Shown here piece after piece: positions 48,241-54,946 of a stretch of DNA of 54,946 nucleotides. Numbering within the stretch: the first letter of the stretch is position 1; every line of letters starts with the position of its first letter. The position numbers were made by a program, and so were the translations under genes. The notes below the pieces were generated by a model. It saw only the letters and a program-made list of their open reading frames with translations, was not told the DNA's origin and ran no database searches. This DNA comes from Mnemiopsis leidyi. Its lineage: Eukaryota; Ctenophora; Tentaculata; Lobata; Bolinopsidae. The stretch spans positions 82,749 through 137,694 of the forward strand of contig JH153586.1 of assembly GCA_000226015.1 (NCBI GenBank). Reading direction: 5' to 3'.

Positions 48241-50382
48241 GCTGCATAGTTACATGGTTGACACAGTTTTACACAATGTTTACCTACATACGTCGTCAAA
48301 CACATGACTTATAGCAATACATGACACTTCAGTAATACAGTCTTGTAACAGTAGCTATATTGTTTGCTCGATAGCTCGATACCACCCAAATAAATAAATA
48401 TCACCGAATAAGAAAATTTATAGCTGATGCCCGACAAGGATACAAAGTAAATATATGATATAAGGATACAAACTAAATATATAGGGTGCTTTAATTATAT
48501 TAATATTGATCAAATAATCATTAACTGGCAACATGCATGAGTGCGTTGAAGTCCTACAAAATGGCATTTCTTGGGAGGGTCGTAAATTTTCTACTTCACG
48601 TGACACAGATAACAGTGATAGCGTTGCTTGGTGCTGATTGGTTGGTGTAGCCACAATGCCGGTCGTATCTAGCTTCTTATTGGACAATCGCTTGTATGTG
48701 ATACAAATAATATTTGACTTCTCCTCGGAGTCGGAGTACGCACTATAAGCTTATAATTCAACTATTAGTATTTTGAATATAATATGAGTTGAAAATATCC
48801 CAAATTTGTTGCACTGTTGTAAAAGTGAGCTGGAGTGCAGTGCGGTAGAAAAATAGAACGTAAAAAAGGGATGTAACGTTTGAAATCCGCATTCAAATTG
48901 GTTAGACTAACCTGTCACCCTGATGGCAGACTACAAAGTTATGTGATTGACAAATATAAATCTCATATTGATATCGTCATTGTACATGAAGCAGATTCCT
49001 CTAACAAGATCCTATGATCACGTGTAATAATCTGTAACCATGATCAATATTGTCTGTAATACGCTATTCTTTTCGCTTAACAAGTTCCACATGACATTAG
49101 TATTACAAAGTTTGATATTTTGATATCGAACTTGGAACTTGAACAGGGGTTTACTTTAAGCAACTTTTTGATTCTTCGGCATCCCCAAAGGTGTCAGAAT
49201 GGCGAGTCCGGGAAACACTGTAGTGGAACCGATAAGATGGTAGTTAACAAAGTGTAAGCCTATGTAAAGCTCGATAATTTTCTATAATCTAGTGATTTAT
49301 GTGGCCATGTGACATCAAATTGGTTAGCTAATCATGTAAACAGTGTAGAAAACTTGGACCCAGGGACTTAGAAGACCTGAACCTAGGCACTGTAAGTGAT
49401 TTTTGTTAAACTTATTATTACAATTTAGTTTAATTTTATTACTAATTTTGATTTTTTATTCTCCTAATTCTGGACAGTTAACATATTTATTAATTATTTC
49501 GATAGTATTCAATATTTAATCAATTGTTTATTGGAAACTCGAACAAGTAAAATTCAAAATAAAGAACTTACAATTATCAAAAGTGAGAATTTAATTCGCA
49601 AACAGTCATTATATATGAAAAATTATCTAAATCAATTATGAACAATAACATTAAACAAATTCAATGCCAACAATCGCTCACTCAAATGTCAAAAAAGCTT
49701 TTAACACCTCAAAATTTGTCCAAATATGAAATAATTAGTCATCAGCCGTTACATCAAAGGACCTATAACGGTGCCAACAATCCTTGTAGATTGCTGCTTT
49801 TTTTTAATTTATAGCAAAGTAGTACCAACGAACGTATTCCATGGCAAAGATTTTAGAATAAAACCTGAGGAAAATCTGTCGCATTTTTAATGAGCTGGTG
49901 GTTCAAATTCTAGCCGGTCGTCATGTCAATTTGCAATTACGCCAAGGCTGTGAAATTATCCGTTTTTCTTGTGTCCGATCTGTGTTAGTTTTTAGTTGTT
50001 TGCCTACAAAACTAATAAGTAAAATGATGACCCGCGATGCCATTACATCAATTTATAATATTATAAAGGATTAAGAACGGAATTCAAAATATCAAAATTC
50101 GTTGATCCTGCCATTGATCCTGTATCAAGTGAACCTGCATATGAGAGAATCTCACCACCAAGAACTTTGAAATTATATAAACTTATGAATAACGAGAAGT
50201 TAGATTTAATATTTTAAAAATATTGAAAATCAGTCCAAATAATACTTACAGGCTCAACATGCAGGTTTAAGCTATTTACCACAAGCGCGATTTTTTGCGA
50301 AGTTATTCCTAATTCCATGAAGAAATCATGCTGCATTCTCATCTTGGATACTGTTATAGGATTATATTCACATGCCATGTAG
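48241..50382. other. AT-rich stretch with nothing recognised
   Basis: About 2.1 kb without recognisable coding sequence, RNA gene or large repeat. The one longer frame (48418-48687, minus strand, 89 codons) has no family motif. Confidence 0.45.
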
Positions 50383-50454
50383 GCAATATTACCGAGATGA
50401 TACCCGTCTAACGTTCTAGCAATATTACCGAGATGATACCCGTCTAACCTTCTA
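50383..50454. repeat. 36-bp tandem duplication
   Basis: Two copies of a unit beginning GCAATATTACCGAGATG and ending in TTCTA, differing at one base. They lie immediately left of the diverged TTAGCCCTGA minisatellite. Confidence 0.9.
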
Positions 50455-50474
50455 GTTATAGCAGTATCCCCAAA

Positions 50475-51500
50475 TTACTAAATTAGCCCTATAAGGAACC
50501 CAAGATACCCAGGCCGCTTATCCTCTTAGTAACCGTAACAATTAGCCCAGATAACCCCAAAGTTTACTAGTGTGAGTTACCAAATCTTAGCCCAGAGTAG
50601 CCGACACTTAACCAAAGTTATTCCTGAGTAACCCATAGGTTGCAATAAGTAACATAAACGTGGCCCTGAGGAACCAGAACTCACCTGTCAGCAATGCAAA
50701 ATTAGTCTTGACTATCCCAATTAGCCCTGATGAATCTTAACTTAGCCCTGAAGAACCCACCCAAACTGATACTGATAGCCATGCGCCTTCTACGCTCAGT
50801 CCTATAAGTTCCAATAACCTAGCGCAGCTGTAGCCCTGAGTATCGTTATCTTAGCCCTTATGTCCCTAGTCCATAGTAAATGTCTATTGTTTCTGGTTGT
50901 TGGCTTCAAGTCCCTAGTATTATCCTAAGTCTGTTGCCATTATAAAGGCAGGGACTTGAAGCTATAAACAACCGGAAACGATCATAGACATTAGGCTGGG
51001 AATATAAGAGCTAAGAAAAGCCGAGCTTTACCGGTTCTCACACTAACAGTTAGTTAACTACTAAAAGTCTTGGTTAAGCTTCTACTTTAATGGCACAGAA
51101 TACTTTCAGGTGTGACTTTTTCCTACAGCTCAGCGTAGGCCGTAGAAACTAGCAGAACATAATGTCATAGTTATCAAGTTAGATAACAGGCACGGTTTAC
51201 ACACTCATCGCAGTCCTCTCTCAGCTCTCCTTTTACTTAAATTTTCCGTGGCATCATGTAAGTTTCGAGCTTTCACCTTATAAACCTCACAAATGATAGA
51301 ATTATGAGTCTTTGACTGCTATCAAACTAGATCAGTCATTATAGTAATCATTATCATAGGTTTTTCACTTCTCAGCCACTCCAGTTATTTCACTTACCCT
51401 TGTCAGAGATTGTTATGAACAACATATTGAACCTGACCCTGAGCAACTCGAACTTAGACCAGAGCGATGCGAAACTAGTCCTGTTAACGCCCATATTCTC
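50475..51500 (+). repeat. Strongly diverged minisatellite, about 22-24-bp unit near TTAGCCCTGAGTAACCC
   Basis: Units such as ATTAGCCCTATAAGGAACCC, TTAGCCCAGATAACCCC, CTTAGCCCAGAGTAGCC, GGCCCTGAGGAACCAGAACT, TTAGCCCTGAAGAACCCAC and TGTAGCCCTGAGTATCG recur at 50475-50870, and again at 51425-51490 (GACCCTGAGCAACTCGAACTT, TTAGACCAGAGCGATG). The two parts are separated by unrelated sequence including the hairpin at 50.9 kb. Confidence 0.6.
50880..50991. repeat. Inverted repeat / hairpin, arms about 36-41 bp
   Basis: The left arm (50880-50915, ATGTCTATTGTTTCTGGTTG onward to CTTCAAGTCCCTA) is complementary, with a few mismatches and small indels, to the right arm (50951-50991, GGGACTTGAAGC onward to GATCATAGACAT). 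The loop is about 35 bp. It could be a short MITE or a recombination-prone palindrome. Confidence 0.8.
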
Positions 51501-51687
51501 AGATACTGCCTTCTCTTTTAAAATCAATATCAATCGTACTACAACTTTTGTCAGGATTGTTACTTGTTAACTGTTTAGCTGGCTAGCTGTTCAGTCGGCT
51601 AGCTGTTTCACTGTTTCGGTGTTTAGCTTATAATCTGGTGTAGTCGTAAAGTATTATTATGAGTCTCATAGAAGAATCTGATTTTTC

Positions 51688-51978
51688 AAAATTTCTAGTT
51701 TTCTCTGAGTAGACTCGGACAATTAGGGACACAATTTGTTAATTGTTAATCACGTTCTGAGTAGACTCGGATAATTAGGGACACAATTTGTTAATTGTTA
51801 ATCACGTTCCGATATGCAACATCATAATCATACTCAAATTATTTGTATAATAGTAGTGTTGCAGGAAGTATATTTTGAGTATGATTACGATCAGGTTGAA
51901 TATCGGAACTTGATTACCAATTAACATTAACAACTTATGTCCCTTGTCCAAGTCTACTAAGAGAAAACAAGAAATGTT
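51688..51978. mobile_element. Foldback MITE-like element
   Basis: The left arm (51688-51840) starts AATTTCTAGTTTTCTCTGAG, continues AGACTCGGACAATTAGGGAC and TTGTTAATCACGTTC, and contains an internal tandem duplication of about 60 bp. The right arm (51874-51978) is its inverted counterpart, ending GTCCCTTGTCCAAGTCTACT and GAGAAAACAAGAAAT. The centre has AAATTATTTGTATAATAG. There is no coding capacity. Half copies lie in DUOX intron 32 (34.0-34.2 kb) and, as a short central piece, at 2365-2415. Confidence 0.75.
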
Positions 51979-52179
51979 GAAATATTAGATGTTTAGCTTA
52001 AAGCTAGCTGGCTGGCTTGCCCGCTATATCTAGCTGCTTAGCTGGCTAGCAGTAGCTCTACGTTCCTCTATAACCAACCTTTGCTCGACCGTTTCTTTGT
52101 GTATATTTCTCTGAATTTTCTTTTTAATGTAAAAGCCTATCTTAATTTCAAATCATAAAGTTTGATAATAGCTACAGGA

Positions 52180-52187
52180 TATATAAA
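52180..52187 (+). promoter_or_regulatory. Candidate TATA box for the secreted-protein gene
   Basis: TATATAAA lies 114 bp upstream of the ATG at 52301. Transcription starting about 30 bp downstream would give a 5' UTR of roughly 90 nt. Confidence 0.4.
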
Positions 52188-52300
52188 GCACTGAAGTGTG
52201 ATTTTTCGTAAGGGAATTAGAGTTATTCATCAGTTTTCCGTCTGCCTTATCTCTTACTCTTATAGCAAAGGAATGATTGTTTAAACACCAAGTTTCGAAG

Positions 52301-52997
52301 ATGAAGAAAGAAAATAACCGCACTATCGTTCTTTTCAACACATTCACCATTTTACTCTTGCTTTGCCTTGAGATTCGCGTCTCTGGAAAAGGTATGATTC
52401 ACATGTCAATATATTAATGCACAAGCTGAAGATGTGATATAATCTTATGTTATGAATTTTATCAACGAAATCTTTGTAAAGCTTTAGTTGAAACATGCAG
52501 ACTATATTTTCAATGGGTATATTATGATAATCTGCTTGCAGATTGGATAGCAGTAGAACGTAACATTTACATAACCCATGATCTTGAAGCCTTCCCGCTG
52601 CTGATCAAAACGGACAGTGAGTTGGGTTCTAACCACAGAACGAAAGTCCTCTTCTTCACTGAAAACTTGATTGCAGCAGGAGGAGTCAGCATCGAGTTCT
52701 CCGCAAATCCTAAATTCTTCTTACACAGCTGCAAGTCCTCGACAGTATTCCCAACAAGCCTACCCGAGGCTACAACAAAGGAATGGAAAATAACTCTCAT
52801 TAAGAGAGCTCCAGAAAATCTTATTCGTGTTTTAATCCATTGTAACGACAAAGAGGTTCTCTCGTATGACATGTCCAGCTCTTGTACGACTTCAGGTTGG
52901 ACCACGTGGAAAAATGACATTGAGAAGATCAATTTCAAAAATGAAGACACTGCCTCAGACTTTTATGCTTTTCTTAAAGTTGAACCACTATCTCCAG
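52301..52997 (+). CDS. Unrecognised secreted protein, first two exons (3' end not found)
   Basis: Exon 1 (52301-52391) encodes a basic start and a hydrophobic signal peptide (NTFTILLLLCLEIRVSG). Exon 2 (52542-52997) joins in phase and encodes about 152 residues with three Cys (LHSCKSS, LIHCNDK, SSSCTTSGW). An in-frame TGA precedes the ATG. Exon 2 looks like one compact beta-rich extracellular domain: alternating hydrophobic strands (KVLFFTEN, VSIEFSAN, WKITLIKRA, LIRVLIHC), then SGWTTWKNDIEKINF. I do not recognise the family. Exon 2 ends at a good donor (CCAG/GTATGT) in phase 1, and I found no convincing next exon before the window ends, so the gene is probably incomplete here. A TATA box sits upstream. 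Confidence 0.6.
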
Positions 52998-53069
52998 GTA
53001 TGTCGAATAATGTCAAAACGCAAAGCGTGCCTCCAGCCAGAAAAGACACGTTGTTTTCAGATTCCTTGT

Positions 53070-53535
53070 AATTTCACATCTAAATGCTGGTCTAACTTAG
53101 GGGGCCACGTGGTAATTTTTCGACTCCGAACTTTTAATTCGGATTCCTTGTCAAATTTTGTGTGAAATTACTAGTCTTACTTTTCTCCTATCTCAAAGTT
53201 AAACATTTTTATTTTTGGGCTGTGGGGGGTCAATAAGGGCAATATAGGAGGTCTAAATAAGATTTTTGAGCTTCGGGACTGTCACCATTGGATTCGCCGT
53301 TAAATTTTACGTCAAAATGTAGGCTTAACTTTTTTTCTAGTCTCAAATTTAAAAATTTCAATTTTTGGAGGTTAATTATAAGGGGTCACTTAAGGGGGTC
53401 ACGTGATAATATTTCGGATTCAAAACTATCAAATTCGAATTTCTCGCCAAAATTTTACGTCAAGATACTGGTCTTACTTTTCTTCTAGCCCAAAGTTGAA
53501 AATTTTCATAATTAGGGCCTTAAATGCCTTTAAAG
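53070..53535 (+). repeat. Three diverged tandem copies, about 150-190 bp each
   Basis: Three segments share the order GGATTC, CAAATTTT or TAAATTTTACGTCAA, GGTCTTACTTTTCTTCTAG, TCTCAAAGTTAAAAATTTT. They begin near 53075, 53285 and 53405, and two are preceded by GGGGxCACGTGxTAAT. They lie where the next exon of the secreted-protein gene might be expected, and appear to be non-coding repeat DNA. Confidence 0.6.
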
Positions 53536-53574
53536 GCCCTTAAAGACCTTAAAATCAAATTTTCACATAACCTA

Positions 53575-53775
53575 ACCCTCAAAACCCGATGAAATCTACA
53601 ATACCTGAAATTATTAAGACTCTATCTCTTTCCGTTTGGACTCTAACTCGTCCCCAATTTGTAGACTTTTGGGTCTTTTAAGGGCCTTCAAGGGTCCTTA
53701 GAGGGGTCGGAGCGAATTTTTACGTAGCATAATGCACAGAACGTGATGAAATCTACCTTACCTGAAATTTTCAAG
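53575..53775 (+). repeat. Dispersed repeat, copy 2 (partner at 43.4 kb)
   Basis: Same-orientation partner of 43375-43575; it keeps CTACAATACCTGAAATT, AAGACTCTATCT, AACTCGTCCCCAATTTGTAG and AGAGGGGTCGGAGCGAATTT. Here the AAGGGCCTT-type spacer is longer and includes stepwise AAATGCCTTTAAAGGCCCTT units just upstream (53520-53555). Confidence 0.8.
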
Positions 53776-54946
53776 TCTCCAATTCGTTTTCAAAAAAGCG
53801 TCATGGGGTCGGGTCGGAGTTTTTTGAACCAGAATTAAAATTCATTTCGACGAGAAATTGATTGATAATAATCTTGAGGTTCAAAAATTGTTGGTTAGTT
53901 GTCTTTTCTGGGGAGGTTGCCACCACCCCAATATTGAAATTAAACTGATTAAACTAATTTATGCAAAGAAGAGATGACAGGCTTCGACTTATTTATTCGC
54001 CGCGCTCGTCGAGCTTTCTGAAACTTAATACTAATCATAGCCGCTTTCATCACATAACTTTGGTCCTTGCTAGCGTTTCTAGATGGGTTGTATCATTGGT
54101 CAATCGCTGTCACATGACTCAGTGTCACACGATGAAATCAAGTTTCGCAGAGTTCTTGAAAAAGAATTCTTCTGCTGCTCTAAAATAATTATGAAAATAA
54201 GTGCGGGACGGGACATTTTAGTGAAAATTCTAAGTAGCAAGCTTCTAAATTCGGGATAGCCTATAGCAGGCAACGCCTGATCTTAATGCTTCTGCAGACC
54301 CACACAAATGCAAGTAAGAAGGTATATATAAATCATGCTAGGCATGTGACCCTAATCACGGTAGTTATCAAGTAAAGTTGCTTTTTGATACATCAACTGT
54401 ACGCGCTCAAGCATTTTGGAGAAATTCTAGACGCGCGCAACGCCCGTTAAATTAAAAGGTTTAAAGCAGATCCAGGGTATTTCAGATTATTACCGTCGAA
54501 AAAGGTCTGGAAAAGAATAGTCGTTGGGGTAAAATTTACATAGCCACTACTTAGTCCTAACGCAGATATCAGAAAAAGTAATTTATAAATTTTACTGTTC
54601 AGATTACAATGCGAATACTAAATATCTGATGGCATATTCTGCTATAGTTGTAGTACTATTACAAAGGTACTTGACGTTGAACATGAAACTTATGATATAA
54701 TTTGGATCAATATTGGATTGCTGGGAAACCGACAGTTGATTTTTTCTGGTAAAATATTTAAAACATGATTAGTAATCATTGAATTGATCATCTACATTGC
54801 ATACAAACAATCACAGCAGCTTATGTTCATTCTGTCCAAATTAAATAAACATTGTATATTCATACAGTGATAACATTGGTGATTACCACAGATAAAAAAT
54901 CATTTCGAACATGAAATAAATTAATTTTGCCTAAAAGCTAGAAAGT
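53776..54946. other. Right end of window, no gene recognised
   Basis: One 75-codon frame (53961-54188) has no recognisable motif. A later exon of the gene at 52.3 kb could lie here or beyond the window, but none can be identified from phase and splice sites alone. Confidence 0.45.

Noticed and set aside
50475..50870. TAGCCC/TAACCC words considered as an internal telomere tract
   Set aside because: Period is about 22-24 bp, not 6, and units are heavily diverged.

Overview
The window looks like nuclear DNA from an invertebrate animal. It is AT-rich, its genes are split by many GT-AG introns, and there are degenerate non-LTR retrotransposons, tRNA-derived SINE heads, minisatellites and foldback elements. 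The repertoire (a DUOX, an arginine-kinase-like phosphagen kinase, a secreted protein with a sushi module, LINE families common in cnidarians and lancelets) suggests an early-branching metazoan, perhaps a cnidarian. The lineage is inferred, not proven. All multi-exon models were built by hand: exons were joined only where the splice sites are GT/AG, the phase is continuous and the translation matches the family.

Layout. 1-9.7 kb: no recognisable gene; polypurine and polypyrimidine tracts and short duplications. 9.7-12.2 kb (+): a complete five-exon class A GPCR (417 aa) with several degenerate signature motifs. 12.9-14.5 kb: a dead LINE and a SINE head (both minus), then a 21-bp minisatellite. 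15-19.4 kb: no gene seen, one 19-bp minisatellite. 19.5-36.0 kb (+): a complete dual oxidase (DUOX), 37 coding exons, 1490 aa, with peroxidase-like domain, first membrane segment, two EF-hands and NADPH-oxidase core. Its intron 18 contains a complete four-exon gene on the minus strand (26.75-28.11 kb) for a 280-aa secreted protein with a possible lectin-like module and a sushi/CCP domain. 36.8-38.0 kb (-): an intronless arginine-kinase-like gene, convergent with DUOX, with a TATA box in the centre of a perfect palindrome. 38.6-39.8 kb (+): a second dead LINE. 40-52 kb: gene-poor repeat DNA with GGGAC-rich elements, a LINE endonuclease remnant, a 50-bp minisatellite and a foldback MITE-like element. 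52.3-53.0 kb (+): the first two exons of an unrecognised secreted protein.

How the genes relate. DUOX makes H2O2 at an epithelial or apical membrane under calcium control, and the nested gene encodes a secreted protein of defence or adhesion type. Placing them together functionally is only an inference. The phosphagen kinase buffers ATP. No DUOXA maturation factor was recognised next to DUOX.

Points most worth attention: (i) two separate genes have a minisatellite built over a splice site (10 copies of the DUOX exon 3 donor; three equivalent, in-frame acceptors 48 nt apart in the GPCR); (ii) the nested antisense gene inside DUOX; (iii) a DUOX peroxidase domain with the distal His/Arg/Glu set but Phe at the proximal His position; (iv) a phosphagen kinase with Gly where the catalytic Glu is expected.
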